A DNA stretch of 47,812 nucleotides from Zooshikella ganghwensis DSM 15267 (GTDB lineage: Bacteria > Pseudomonadota > Gammaproteobacteria > Pseudomonadales > Zooshikellaceae), in assembly GCF_000428585.1 (NCBI RefSeq), contig NZ_AUAF01000027.1, positions 1 through 47,812 on the forward strand, in the 5' to 3' direction. The position numbers and the translations under genes were made by a program. Shown here in pieces: positions 9,420-18,153 of this stretch. Below the pieces are notes generated by a model. It was not told where the DNA came from, ran no database searches, and worked only from the letters and a program-made list of their open reading frames with translations. Each line of letters starts with the position of its first letter. Positions within the stretch are counted from its first letter, which is position 1.

Positions 9420-9450
9420 CAAGGTGTATTTGCAATACACCTTGTTTTTA
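9420..9450 (+). terminator. Intrinsic terminator
   Basis: CAAGGTGTATTTGCAATACACCTTG forms a near-perfect 10-bp hairpin, followed by a T-rich run (TTTTTA). It lies 30 bases after the stop of the PEP-CTERM-like gene. Confidence 0.85.
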
Positions 9451-9506
9451 TAGCTTGCTGTTACAGCCAATAGGATTAAATAAACTTTTAAGAGGATATA
9501 TCGGCT

Positions 9507-10010
9507 TTATTTACTTAGCCGACGAAGAGCATTACCGGTCAGCGCATAATGTAAATGCCCCGATGCTTTAGTAGCTCCAATGGCTTTATAAAAGCTAATA
9601 GCCGGGTCATTCCAATCAAGTACACTCCATTCCATACCGGCGTAACCGCGCGATAAGCAAACTCTCGCTAGTGAAGTAAACAGATGTTTACCTATACCGT
9701 TGCCACGAAACTCAGGGAGAATAAAAATATCTTCTAAATAGATATAACGCTTCCCTAAAAATGTACTGTATAAGGTTTGAAATAAAGCAAAACCAGCAGG
9801 TTGACTTTGATTAAATGCAAGAATTGTTTCTGCAAGAGGAGACTCTCCAAATAAGCAGTCATGCAGGTTTTCTGGCTTAGCGATCATATCATGTGGGCGC
9901 TGCTCATAGTCAGCTAAGCCTTTAATCATGGAGTGAATAAGAGGGATGTCTTCTGGTTTTGCCCAGCGCAGTGATATTCGAGAATCATCAAGTTGAAAAG
10001 ATGAACTCAC
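9507..10010 (-). CDS. GNAT N-acetyltransferase, diamine/thialysine acetyltransferase-like
   Basis: A 167-residue soluble acetyl-CoA-dependent N-acetyltransferase. The acetyl-CoA binding motif A is LEDIFILPEFRGNGIGKHL (RGNGIG pyrophosphate loop), followed by MEWSVLDWNDPAISFYKAIGA, which is characteristic of the spermidine/spermine (SSAT) and thialysine acetyltransferase subgroup. The GTG start at 10010 has AGGAG 7 bases upstream. It is separated by 157 bases from the next gene upstream on the same strand, so it may have its own promoter. The amine substrate is inferred only from subgroup resemblance. Confidence 0.82.
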   Translation of the reverse strand: MSSSFQLDDSRISLRWAKPEDIPLIHSMIKGLADYEQRPHDMIAKPENLHDCLFGESPLAETILAFNQSQPAGFALFQTLYSTFLGKRYIYLEDIFILPEFRGNGIGKHLFTSLARVCLSRGYAGMEWSVLDWNDPAISFYKAIGATKASGHLHYALTGNALRRLSK

Positions 10011-10167
10011 AAGTAAACTCCTAACCGTTTCATTTATCTTCTTTTTACATAGATCTTACCAGTAAGACGTATTCGCGCCATAAAAACATTATCAAAGTAG
10101 TGAATCTAAATGTAATATAGACCATCCTAACATTTTAGATACCCATTAAAATCAACAAATAAACCCT

Positions 10168-10950
10168 TTAATATTGATCACGTTGATAAAAGCGTAGCTC
10201 CAAAGGTCTATACCAATCCATTAGCTGAGAAGGTACCCGAGCATTATAGCCCAGCAGTTGCTTTGCATTTTCTGACAAGCTTAAACAAAAGTCATATCCT
10301 AAAGCTCGACAGTAATCAAACTGAGGCTTAATAAAGGAGCGAGTAAATGTAAGTGTAGCTGCACGACGAGGTAAATTTGTGATATTTTCTCCAGCACAAT
10401 GCCACAAATATCCATCAAAAAAAAGCATATCACCTTGTTTTGGTAATAGCAGCTCTGCAGTCTTAAAAAAAGTTTGACTATCAGGCATAGCCTGATTCAT
10501 TTTAGCTTTAGGTAATATATAAGTACCTCCGATATCTGATGTAAAAGTATCAAGAGGTATAAGCACATTAAGCATAGCGGGAAAGGGTAAATAATTTAAC
10601 TTTGAGTCCTGATGAATATTTCTAACATAAACGTCATGATTATTATCAAAAATACTGAATGAGTTTAAAACACAAGGCCCTCCAAGAAGCTTGGTTAATA
10701 ATGTTAAAGGTAAACTATCAAGTAATGACAAAAAAGGAAAACCAAAAATAATAATGTGATGACAAACCCCATCACCCCGTTGATCATAGTTAGCATGCTG
10801 GTGAATTTTTTTATAAACAGGCTTAACTCTTTCATAACCTTGGGTTAACTTAAAAGTAGTATCCTCCTGAAGACAGTCTCTTAATATAAAAAAACCATCA
10901 TCATTAAATTTTTTTTGGTTAACATCTAAGCATTGTTCATCATCAGCCAT
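10168..10950 (-). CDS. Phytanoyl-CoA dioxygenase (PhyH) family protein
   Basis: A 260-residue Fe(II)/2-oxoglutarate-dependent dioxygenase. The metal-binding facial triad is visible as HQD in NIHQDSKLNY and the distal His in LWHCAGENI. The oxoglutarate-binding Arg follows in NLPRRAATLTF. The N-terminal FNDDGFFILRDCL is the usual PhyH opening. AGGAA precedes the ATG by 8 bases. It is the last gene of a run of four: WbqC-like, PLP enzyme, GNAT, then 21 bases to this gene. Family members hydroxylate or halogenate small molecules, often in secondary metabolism. The actual substrate is unknown. Confidence 0.85.
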   Translation of the reverse strand: MADDEQCLDVNQKKFNDDGFFILRDCLQEDTTFKLTQGYERVKPVYKKIHQHANYDQRGDGVCHHIIIFGFPFLSLLDSLPLTLLTKLLGGPCVLNSFSIFDNNHDVYVRNIHQDSKLNYLPFPAMLNVLIPLDTFTSDIGGTYILPKAKMNQAMPDSQTFFKTAELLLPKQGDMLFFDGYLWHCAGENITNLPRRAATLTFTRSFIKPQFDYCRALGYDFCLSLSENAKQLLGYNARVPSQLMDWYRPLELRFYQRDQY

Positions 10951-10971
10951 AAAATATTCCTTGTTAAAAAA

Positions 10972-11535
10972 TTATTTATTTATTGGTAATGATTGTTCAA
11001 ATTCATAAAATTGATCCCGAGTGATACCTACTAGACATTTGTCCCAATATTTACCCTTTCTGTAGTACCATTGTTTTCTTTTACCTTCAAGGCACCAACC
11101 ACATTTTCCAGTATAAAAAGCAAGAGAGTGGTTGTTATATTCAACTATATCTGTATCAATACGCTGTAACCCTAGTTCATTAAACGCAAACTTCATCAAT
11201 GTATATAACGCATCAAAGCCAATACCCTGACCTCTATTTTTAGTACTTCCAATCAATAATCCATGAAAGGCATTACGATTTTTAAGATCTATGTTAGATA
11301 AGCTAGTAGTGCCTACTAAATTATTTTCATTGCTCCTTAACTCAATAGCAAAAACTACTCGCTGCTTATCAGATGCTAACGATTCCCACCACTGATATAT
11401 AGAGTCTTGTGTATAAGGAAAGTGCCAGCCTGCTAACCATTGCCATATTTCAGGATCATTGCTCCACTGGTGTAATAACAATAAATCATCTTTTTCAATA
11501 GCACGCAGTGTTACTAAATTACCCACTAAATTCAT
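10972..11535 (-). CDS. GNAT N-acetyltransferase, RimJ/RimL-like
   Basis: A 187-residue acetyltransferase of the RimJ/RimL/PseH-like group: LVTLRAIEKDDLLLLHQW at the N-terminus, the motif A region with GSTKNRGQGIGFDAL and the C-terminal YNNHSLAFYTGKCGW. The ATG overlaps the stop of the upstream aminotransferase-like gene by 4 bases, so translation is coupled. In sugar clusters, such enzymes N-acetylate an amino sugar made by the adjacent PLP aminotransferase. That role fits here but is inferred from position. Confidence 0.85.
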   Translation of the reverse strand: MNLVGNLVTLRAIEKDDLLLLHQWSNDPEIWQWLAGWHFPYTQDSIYQWWESLASDKQRVVFAIELRSNENNLVGTTSLSNIDLKNRNAFHGLLIGSTKNRGQGIGFDALYTLMKFAFNELGLQRIDTDIVEYNNHSLAFYTGKCGWCLEGKRKQWYYRKGKYWDKCLVGITRDQFYEFEQSLPINK

Positions 11536-12503
11536 AAACCAAACTCCATAATTAATTGGTATATTTTTGCCAAATCATGTTCAGTGTAACGCTGATCAAC
11601 GGGAAGACAACAAAGCTTACTAATAAGCTCCTTTTCAAAGGAAGGAAGTACAGAGGTGTCAAGTCCAGGCCAATATGTAGGTAGATAAACACGATTCTGA
11701 ATTAAAAAAGACTTTAACTTTGGTGTATGAACAAGCAATGGATAACATAGAGCAGCACATGTCTGCTGAGGAATAACGATACGATTGATTGACTGCAAAT
11801 GCTGGCTCCAAAACTCGAAGTTATCTTCCCGTCGCTTTTGAATACTTGAGTAGTCAATAGCACATAGTAATGTCTTGGTTAACTGAGACATTTGCTGGAG
11901 AGGAGCTTGTCCTAACTGTTTTTCATGTGCCTGGTAGTCAGTAAAGGCTGCTTCAGATCCTAAATCAATTTGTTTTAATAAATAATCACATGTTGACCAT
12001 GAAGTTGCTTGAGGTAATAACTTAAACTGTTGTGACTCCATATTTCCAGCTAACCAAGCACCATCAGGAACCCCCAAAAATTTTCTGGGTGAATAAATAG
12101 TAGCCGCTTTCAAGCTTGGAGTACTAAACAGTGCATGACAATTATCAATAATACACTGCTCTTCTGAAAAATGATTAAATAATGTTTTTTCATACTCACT
12201 ATATATACCAAAGTAATTGATCCAAAGTAAGCCACTTTGGTCAGTAAGCCTGGGAAGTGGAGTAATGTTAAATGATGGAGTCAATGAGTAAAACTCTAAC
12301 TTAATAGGTAACCTATTAAGCCAATTTATTATCTCAGGACAAATAAAATGTGGTAACCAAAGTTCTTTCCAACGTTTTTGCTTTACTACCCAATACACAG
12401 CGTGCCGTGCTAAATGAAAGCTGAGAAGGTCATCATAAAGCATGCTCGAGGTATGCCTTAACTCAAACCCCAAATAGCCACCAAAGGATAATTTACTACT
12501 CAT
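11532..12503 (-). CDS. DegT/DnrJ/EryC1-like PLP-dependent aminotransferase, divergent
   Basis: A roughly 323-residue fold-type I PLP enzyme resembling the sugar-aminotransferase family. The candidate Schiff-base lysine is in YSPRKFLGVPDGAWL, which lines up with the SxxKxLGxxxGG signature of DegT proteins. The cofactor aspartate is in CIIDNCHALF. It is divergent, and the rest of the family pattern is weak. The ATG at 12503 overlaps the stop of the upstream WbqC gene. A TTG at 12542 would extend it by 13 residues but lacks a ribosome binding site. Its neighbours suggest modification of a sugar or another small polar metabolite. Confidence 0.7.
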   Translation of the reverse strand: MSSKLSFGGYLGFELRHTSSMLYDDLLSFHLARHAVYWVVKQKRWKELWLPHFICPEIINWLNRLPIKLEFYSLTPSFNITPLPRLTDQSGLLWINYFGIYSEYEKTLFNHFSEEQCIIDNCHALFSTPSLKAATIYSPRKFLGVPDGAWLAGNMESQQFKLLPQATSWSTCDYLLKQIDLGSEAAFTDYQAHEKQLGQAPLQQMSQLTKTLLCAIDYSSIQKRREDNFEFWSQHLQSINRIVIPQQTCAALCYPLLVHTPKLKSFLIQNRVYLPTYWPGLDTSVLPSFEKELISKLCCLPVDQRYTEHDLAKIYQLIMEFGL

Positions 12504-13200
12504 AAAGGCTATAGTGCGATAAAAAACCAATAGTATCTTCAATGGAGTTGTTCATAAGTATATCCAAAATTGATAAGTTATCGATAAAGGCTTGAGTGTG
12601 ATTGAATTGTTTATAGTTAAATAGTTTTTTCTCTAAAAAAAGTAATTTAATACCGCTTTTTTTAAAGGATGATGACTTATAGAGTTTGTAACCACCAGAC
12701 ATATTAATATAACATTGAGCATCAAGTTGATGACAAATATCTAGGATTTTATCCTCTCCATTTAATGTAATATCGTGCTCAATATCTGATGAGTAGATAA
12801 TTTTCTTTTTTATGTTTAATAAAGTTAGGATTTTATTAAGTGTAAAGTAAATATAATCAACCAAATAATCAGAAGAGTATTCCAGACATGCATATAGAGT
12901 GGAGCTGACCTGACTAATATATGGTGCACGAGCATAGCTTTGAAAAAGAGTTTTTGATACTTTACGTTTATTGTTGCTGACTAACTTTATGTCTTTAATC
13001 AAGGAATAGCTACTTGCATGACTTATAGGTAATGTAACCCATTGTGGATTTCCATTTATAATAAATCTATTTCGGTTGATCCAACCTTGCTTTATGTAGG
13101 TAACAGTATCGTATAAAACAAACACATCTACAGCATTTATTAACTGCCAGTAACCTATATAAGGTAACCAATAAGGCTGCATAATAGCGACTGTTTTCAT
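12496..13200 (-). CDS. WbqC-like family protein
   Basis: A 234-residue protein with the WbqC family opening AIMQPYWLPYIGYWQLINAV and the following YDTVTYIKQGWINRNR. Family members are common in O-antigen, capsule and other glycan clusters and beside DegT-type aminotransferases, but their biochemical activity is poorly defined. It is the first gene of the four-gene minus-strand operon and its stop overlaps the next start (ATGAGTAG). The region is notably AT-rich (Lys/Ile/Asn-rich protein), consistent with acquired surface-polysaccharide DNA. Confidence 0.85.
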   Translation of the reverse strand: MKTVAIMQPYWLPYIGYWQLINAVDVFVLYDTVTYIKQGWINRNRFIINGNPQWVTLPISHASSYSLIKDIKLVSNNKRKVSKTLFQSYARAPYISQVSSTLYACLEYSSDYLVDYIYFTLNKILTLLNIKKKIIYSSDIEHDITLNGEDKILDICHQLDAQCYINMSGGYKLYKSSSFKKSGIKLLFLEKKLFNYKQFNHTQAFIDNLSILDILMNNSIEDTIGFLSHYSLYE

Positions 13201-13640
13201 TATCTATAAATCTGTACTGTTGTTTACAAATATTATAGTTCAGTAGGCATTATCGTATACTTCTTATGTACTGCTTTAATACTAAATGCTGTTTTTTTGA
13301 ACAAAAAATACTAAAGAGTAATCACTAGCGTTCCGTTCTTGTCATTTGTTATCCATGACACAATCAAAATTCCAGTACATATGTACCTTAAAATGTGCAA
13401 CTTAATGTGTTATCGGATACAAAATAACAAGTATTTCACAGCATTTACAATATATAGATTACATTTTTTTTGTGATTTGATTAACTTGCCAAGTCAGTGT
13501 CGCCTACTTACTTATATTAGCTCTATGTAGAATAGACTTAGGTTGGCACTCTTTTCTAGATATTTACAAGCCCAAAATACTCCTAACGATGTGTTAAATC
13601 GTTAACAAAGGGTATAGATAGAAATAGCAGGAATTGCATC
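13201..13640. other. 440-bp divergent intergenic region, no gene seen
   Basis: AT-rich spacer between the leftward WbqC operon and the rightward collagenase gene, expected to hold both promoters. Small open frames here have no ribosome binding site or protein-like composition. No operator or terminator could be assigned. Confidence 0.4.
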
Positions 13641-16322
13641 ATGGTACATAAATCAATATCCACAGTGTTATTAGTGGGTCTTAGTCAGTTATCTGTAGCA
13701 GTATGGGCTGCTAACCAGGCACCTGAAGTGCGCGGTCAAAGTGAAACCATTCGTCAAGCAGGTAAGCATCAAAGCTGGGTATGGGGACAAGACCCAGAAG
13801 GTCAAACACTGACATTTGAAATCGTCAAACCTGCACGGCATGGTAAGGTTACATTAGACCCAAAACTTGGTCGTTATACCTATGAGCCAAGTCAGTCCAC
13901 AGATTATGACGAGTTTTCTTTTCGGGTATTTGATGGACAGCAATGGTCTGCATCAGCACCCGTCCAACTTAACTTTACGGTTAAGCAAACCAATAAACCA
14001 ACCACCCATACGAAACAGCCAGAACAGCCCACCAACCCTAAACATACAAACAACACTAATAACAGTAACAACCAAGCACCTGAAGCAAGGGGGCAGGCTG
14101 AACAACTGACGTCTTTTGCTCCTCATCACAGCCATGTCTGGGCTCAAGATAAAGACCGGGATCAAATGACTTTTCAGGTAGTACAAGCACCTAAACATGG
14201 AAAGCTTAAACTTGACCGTAAAACCGGTCGCTATACCTATACTCCTCAAAGTAACCAAGCGAATTATGATGAATTTAAGTTTCAAGTGTCGGATGGTCAA
14301 AGCACATCTAAAATTGCCACCGTACAATTGATGCTTAATTATGTAGACCGCAAACCTACACAACCTGTATCGCCCACGACACCCACCACCAATAATCCAA
14401 ATACCCCAAAACAACCTACGACACCTGTTGCTAAAAAACCAACAACAAAACAGCCAACAGAACCTAAGCAGCCTACAGTTGGTAATAAATCACCAAATAA
14501 ACCATCAACACCTACTACCAACCCCCCCGAAAAACCTATTGACCAGTATCGATCAAAAGACGATTTCTCTGCCAATGTAAAAGAAGTGCTAAGTAATGAC
14601 TTTTTTTCTCCAACATTTAACCATGGTGCCACTAATCGCTTGCATGATGTAGCACTTGCTATCGACTTTCTTGCACGCAACGGTGATACCACAGATGGTG
14701 ATTTAGACAAATTGCTCTATTACATCCGTGCCTTCAATTACTATGGCAATATGAAGGAAATACCTGTTGCAGATTTAGCGTTACTTAATAATGCGCTTCT
14801 GGCTGTAACACAAATGTCGGACTTTTATACTAACCAGGAATCTGCAGCTGCCGTTCAAGAAGGTTACGTTGTCGCACTAAGCGGTTTATTCCGACAAGCT
14901 CGCATCGCAGAACAACTCTTATCACATATTGATGTTGTTGCTCAGCTATTGACTCATTTTCAGCAGGACGGCATCAGTAAGATTAAGCGCCATGCCGACA
15001 GCATTTTCGAGACCCTTAATATTGTTGATGAGTTGGGTTATCACTCGAAAAATATGCGCGAAACTGCTTATAAGTCAGTGAAAGAAAAGGTTAAACAAGC
15101 CAATCTGGCGGAGCTTGTTGCTACACTAGGGGGGAGCGAACAAGGGCTTTGGCAAGGTAAAGATGCATTTGTACTCTTTAATGCCATTGAAGCTCTGGGA
15201 AATTTGTATTTACGTGATGATTCCGACTGGAATAAACAACTTGATAATTATGCAGCAAATTTAGTACGCCAATATCAACACTATGCAGACCAGGAAGAGT
15301 TAAAAAGTAACTTTTACGTCTACTACGTAAATAAAACACGTTATTATGATCGTAATACTACGGCAGAGGAAGCTTGCGAAAAAGACTTCTCTGGTCTGTG
15401 TCATATATACAAAGTTGATGAAATACTACCCGTTGAGCATACCTGTAGCTCCACACTTAAAGTCAAAGCGCAAGAGTTAACCACAGCACAACTGGGCTAC
15501 ATCTGTAGTGAACTAAAAGATATGGAAGCCACCTTCCATCAGAAGTTCACCAGCTCAACTAAACAGCAGCCTGTTGCTGATGACTATAACTCAAACTTAG
15601 AGCTGGTGATTTTTGACAGTCCAGATGACTGGCATAAATACGGTGGTGTGCTTTTCCAGGTGTCCACTGACAATGGAGGTATCTATATAGAGGGTGATCC
15701 TTCTAAAAAAGGTAATCAGGCACGTTTCTATGCTTATGAACGCCATGACTTAAGTGAATGGCAAGTCTGGAATTTACGTCATGAATATGTGCACTATCTG
15801 GATAGCCGTTTCAACCAGTATGGTCGTTTTGGTCATCACCCACTGCAATTGACCACCTGGTGGGCAGAAGGCTTGGCAGAATATATGGCCCATGGTAAAA
15901 GCAACAAACGTGGTATGAGTGTTATGCAACGTTATACACCTGCACGCCGTCCAGGTTTTACCGATATCGCACAAACGTCGTATGATCAGGGTGATGATAT
16001 GGTCTATCGCTGGTCTTACTTACTCCACTGGTATTTAGATGAAAACACTCCTACACAATACTTAGATCTGGCCAGTGCTTTACGTGAAAAAGACTCAGCA
16101 ATCTACAAAGAGCGTTTAGGAAAATTGGGTGAACACTTTGGTGATAAATTCACTACGTGGCGCGATAGCAAACTTACACAATCAAGTCCTATGATTGCAG
16201 CTGACCGTTATGTAGCCAGTGATTTACAAGCGGCAACCATTTCTCACAAACGGGATAGTTTAGCGCATTCTCCACTACAGCAACGTCGCTATAGTACAGC
16301 AAGACCTCCACGCCGTAACTAA
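13641..16322 (+). CDS. Secreted M9 collagenase with two N-terminal cadherin-like repeats
   Basis: An 893-residue exported zinc metalloprotease of the Vibrio/Clostridium collagenase family (MEROPS M9). Residues 1-23 are a signal peptide (VWA end). Two tandem Ig/cadherin-like repeats follow (about 25-118 and 144-235), each with NQAPE..GQ, HGK and YTY.P..YDEF..V.DGQ. They are joined by Asn/Thr/Pro-rich linkers. The M9 N-terminal domain starts near 306. The catalytic HEYVH is at 714-718 with the third zinc ligand Glu at 743 in WWAEGLAEY. There is no C-terminal PKD or PPC domain. AGGAA precedes the ATG by 8 bases. It probably leaves the cell through the type II system, part of which is encoded at 21-27 kb. 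Repeats before the protease domain are unusual, since collagenases usually carry accessory domains at the C-terminus. Confidence 0.9.
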   Translation: MVHKSISTVLLVGLSQLSVAVWAANQAPEVRGQSETIRQAGKHQSWVWGQDPEGQTLTFEIVKPARHGKVTLDPKLGRYTYEPSQSTDYDEFSFRVFDGQQWSASAPVQLNFTVKQTNKPTTHTKQPEQPTNPKHTNNTNNSNNQAPEARGQAEQLTSFAPHHSHVWAQDKDRDQMTFQVVQAPKHGKLKLDRKTGRYTYTPQSNQANYDEFKFQVSDGQSTSKIATVQLMLNYVDRKPTQPVSPTTPTTNNPNTPKQPTTPVAKKPTTKQPTEPKQPTVGNKSPNKPSTPTTNPPEKPIDQYRSKDDFSANVKEVLSNDFFSPTFNHGATNRLHDVALAIDFLARNGDTTDGDLDKLLYYIRAFNYYGNMKEIPVADLALLNNALLAVTQMSDFYTNQESAAAVQEGYVVALSGLFRQARIAEQLLSHIDVVAQLLTHFQQDGISKIKRHADSIFETLNIVDELGYHSKNMRETAYKSVKEKVKQANLAELVATLGGSEQGLWQGKDAFVLFNAIEALGNLYLRDDSDWNKQLDNYAANLVRQYQHYADQEELKSNFYVYYVNKTRYYDRNTTAEEACEKDFSGLCHIYKVDEILPVEHTCSSTLKVKAQELTTAQLGYICSELKDMEATFHQKFTSSTKQQPVADDYNSNLELVIFDSPDDWHKYGGVLFQVSTDNGGIYIEGDPSKKGNQARFYAYERHDLSEWQVWNLRHEYVHYLDSRFNQYGRFGHHPLQLTTWWAEGLAEYMAHGKSNKRGMSVMQRYTPARRPGFTDIAQTSYDQGDDMVYRWSYLLHWYLDENTPTQYLDLASALREKDSAIYKERLGKLGEHFGDKFTTWRDSKLTQSSPMIAADRYVASDLQAATISHKRDSLAHSPLQQRRYSTARPPRRN

Positions 16323-16341
16323 CGTGTTTTAAAGCAACAAT

Positions 16342-16380
16342 AAAAGGCGGTTGCAGCTTACCTGCAGTCGCCTTTTGCTT
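16342..16380. terminator. Bidirectional intrinsic terminator
   Basis: AAAAGGCGGTTGCAG pairs with CTGCAGTCGCCTTTT around a CTTAC loop. It is followed by a T-rich tail on the plus strand and, on the minus strand, by TTTTATTG. It lies between the convergent collagenase and SirB genes. Confidence 0.8.
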
Positions 16381-16381
16381 T

Positions 16382-16771
16382 TTAGAGTGGCAGTAGACCT
16401 AAATTGGGGCTACGTGTTAATGCCACAGCCACTATATAAAAAAAGGCTAAATATGCACCAATAAGTGCAAACAGCCTTAGCTGATAGGTTTTACCTCGTT
16501 TTAACGCAACTGTACCTAATAGAATATAAACAATTAATGCACAGACTTTTGCCGTTAGCCAGCCATAAACAAAAGGATACTGATGAAGTATTATCATCAA
16601 AACGATGGCACTCACTAACAACACTGTATCAATAATGTGTGGTAAAATTCGTGCTATACGGCTATTGAGCCAAGGCGATACCGTCAGCATGCCATAGGCT
16701 CGTACACTGAATGAAATAAAGGTTAGGACCACACAGGTTAAATGAATATGTTTCCACAAAAGGTAACTCAT
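16382..16771 (-). CDS. SirB2 family membrane protein
   Basis: A 129-residue inner-membrane protein with four hydrophobic spans. The N-terminal HIHLTCVVLTFISFSVRAYGML, the DTVLLVSAIVLM span and KVCALIVYILLG match the SirB2 family. The function is not established; E. coli SirB2 lies in the prfA-hemK-sirB region, a context not seen here. AAGGCG precedes the ATG. It is convergent with the collagenase gene, sharing a terminator. Confidence 0.85.
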   Translation of the reverse strand: MSYLLWKHIHLTCVVLTFISFSVRAYGMLTVSPWLNSRIARILPHIIDTVLLVSAIVLMIILHQYPFVYGWLTAKVCALIVYILLGTVALKRGKTYQLRLFALIGAYLAFFYIVAVALTRSPNLGLLPL

Positions 16772-16879
16772 TAATTCGCCTTAGCTTCACTTTACTGATA
16801 TAAAAAGCGTCTGATTTAGCCGTATACAACATGCTCATGACAAATATGTCAATCCATCAAAACAGATACAAGAGGCAAT

Positions 16880-17329
16880 ATGGTTAAGTGGATCCTAGGT
16901 ATCTTGCTTGTCATTGTGGTATTAGCAGGTATTGGTGTTTGGTGGTTTACGTCCTGGATTAAAAGTCAGGAAGATGACTTTACTGAGATGATGGATTATG
17001 CAACTCAATTTGCAGAAAACCGTACAGCATCAGACTGTGCAACAGAGTCTGCCAAGCAAGCTGGTGATTGTGGTTCATTTGGTATGAGTTGTTTAATAAA
17101 AGCACAACTATTTATGCAAGTATGCTTTGATAATACCCAGGATACTCAAGTCTTTTGTCAATCAATCCCATACCAAGAGGGTAGTGTAACCATGGTGACT
17201 TGGGCGACGACATTTTGTGCTGAGCAAAACCAGTCAGGGCAAGCTTGTATCTCTACGTTGACCCAATTAGGCGACTATTGCAGTAATCAGTTGGTTGATG
17301 AAAATAATGAAAAAACAAACGACGCATAA
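16880..17329 (+). CDS. Membrane-anchored Cys-rich hypothetical protein
   Basis: A 149-residue protein with one N-terminal membrane span (about residues 4-23, ILGILLVIVVLAGIGVWWF) and a soluble domain of about 125 residues that contains eight cysteines. With the usual positive-inside orientation, the domain faces the periplasm, where four disulfides could form. No known family is recognised. Its 3' end overlaps the start of the tag gene by about 32 bases, so the two are probably co-transcribed. GAGG lies close upstream of the ATG. Confidence 0.7.
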   Translation: MVKWILGILLVIVVLAGIGVWWFTSWIKSQEDDFTEMMDYATQFAENRTASDCATESAKQAGDCGSFGMSCLIKAQLFMQVCFDNTQDTQVFCQSIPYQEGSVTMVTWATTFCAEQNQSGQACISTLTQLGDYCSNQLVDENNEKTNDA

Positions 17330-17954
17330 AAAATCTAAAGCTTCAAAGGCATTCATCGCTGCAAGCAATGAGCCTCAACGTTGCCCATGGTGTGGTACCG
17401 ACCCACTCTATGTCAGTTATCACGATGAAGTCTGGGGACGTCCCATTAAAGATGATCAAGAACTCTTTGCCAAACTCTGCTTGGATGGACAACAAGCCGG
17501 ATTAAGCTGGATTACTATTTTACGAAAGCAACAACATTACGAAACCGCATACGATCAATTCAACCCAGAAATCATCGCTCACTATAATCAACAGAAAGTT
17601 GAGCAACTTTTACAAAATCCAGGTATTGTCAGAAATCGGCTTAAAGTTGAATCAATCATCAAAAATGCGCGCGGATTTCTGGCTATCCAATCCAGTAACG
17701 TATCATTCAGTGAGTTTCTTTGGCAATTTGTCGATGGAAGACCTATTCAGAACCATTGGCAAAGCTTGGATCAAGCCCCCACAAATACTCCCCAGTCTGA
17801 CGCAATGTCCAAGGCACTTAAAAAAGCCGGTTTTTCATTTGTTGGTAGCACTATTTGCTATGCATTTATGCAAGCGGTAGGTATGGTCAACGACCATCTG
17901 GTGATGTGTCCTCAGCACCAGGAGTGTCGAGAGTTAGGAAAAGAATTTACTTAA
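17298..17954 (+). CDS. tag: DNA-3-methyladenine glycosylase I
   Basis: Removes 3-methyladenine from alkylated DNA to start base excision repair. The zinc site and helix-hairpin-helix fold of Tag are recognisable: RCPWCGTDPLYVSYHDEVWG, AGLSWITILRKQ, PGIVRNRLKV, GFSFVGSTICYAFMQAVGMV and the zinc-binding end NDHLVMCPQH. The family core starts about 25 residues in, so the Lys-rich N-terminal extension is unusual. Possible starts are ATG at 17298 or 17307, both within the end of the preceding gene. There is no strong ribosome binding site, which fits translational coupling. Confidence 0.92.
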   Translation: MKIMKKQTTHKKSKASKAFIAASNEPQRCPWCGTDPLYVSYHDEVWGRPIKDDQELFAKLCLDGQQAGLSWITILRKQQHYETAYDQFNPEIIAHYNQQKVEQLLQNPGIVRNRLKVESIIKNARGFLAIQSSNVSFSEFLWQFVDGRPIQNHWQSLDQAPTNTPQSDAMSKALKKAGFSFVGSTICYAFMQAVGMVNDHLVMCPQHQECRELGKEFT

Positions 17955-18022
17955 TAAAATCAGATAAAAAACATGAGTTAAAACTTTAATACAAAAAATA
18001 ATTAAATAAAGAATTCTAAGGA

Positions 18023-18054
18023 CTAAGTAAAGCAAACTTTTTAACTTTACTTAG
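18023..18054. terminator. Perfect 10-bp inverted repeat after tag
   Basis: CTAAGTAAAG and CTTTACTTAG flank a 12-base spacer, about 70 bases after the tag stop. There is no T-run after the stem, so it may be a weak terminator, an mRNA 3' hairpin or a protein-binding palindrome. Confidence 0.4.
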
Positions 18055-18125
18055 GGGCATGATTACTTGAATACACTTAATCAATAAAAAATATTTATTA
18101 AATGATAAAGCGCTGTTATGTCCAC

Positions 18126-18151
18126 ATCAAAAGCTTAGGCTTTTATTTGAT
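18126..18151 (-). terminator. Hairpin after the MiaA-like gene
   Basis: On the minus strand, ATCAAATAAAAGCCTAAGC pairs imperfectly with GCTTTTGAT, with an inner stem AAAAGC/GCTTTT and a CTAA loop. It lies directly after the stop of the MiaA-like gene. The following T-tract is short, so it is a weak candidate. Confidence 0.35.
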
Positions 18152-18153
18152 AC

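Noticed and set aside
13339-13530. 63-codon open frame upstream of the collagenase gene
   Set aside because: No ribosome binding site, high Cys/Phe content and low-complexity AT-rich DNA; not protein-like.
13953-14710. Antisense open frames across the collagenase linker
   Set aside because: They mirror the Thr/Pro/Asn-rich repetitive coding region and have no ribosome binding sites.
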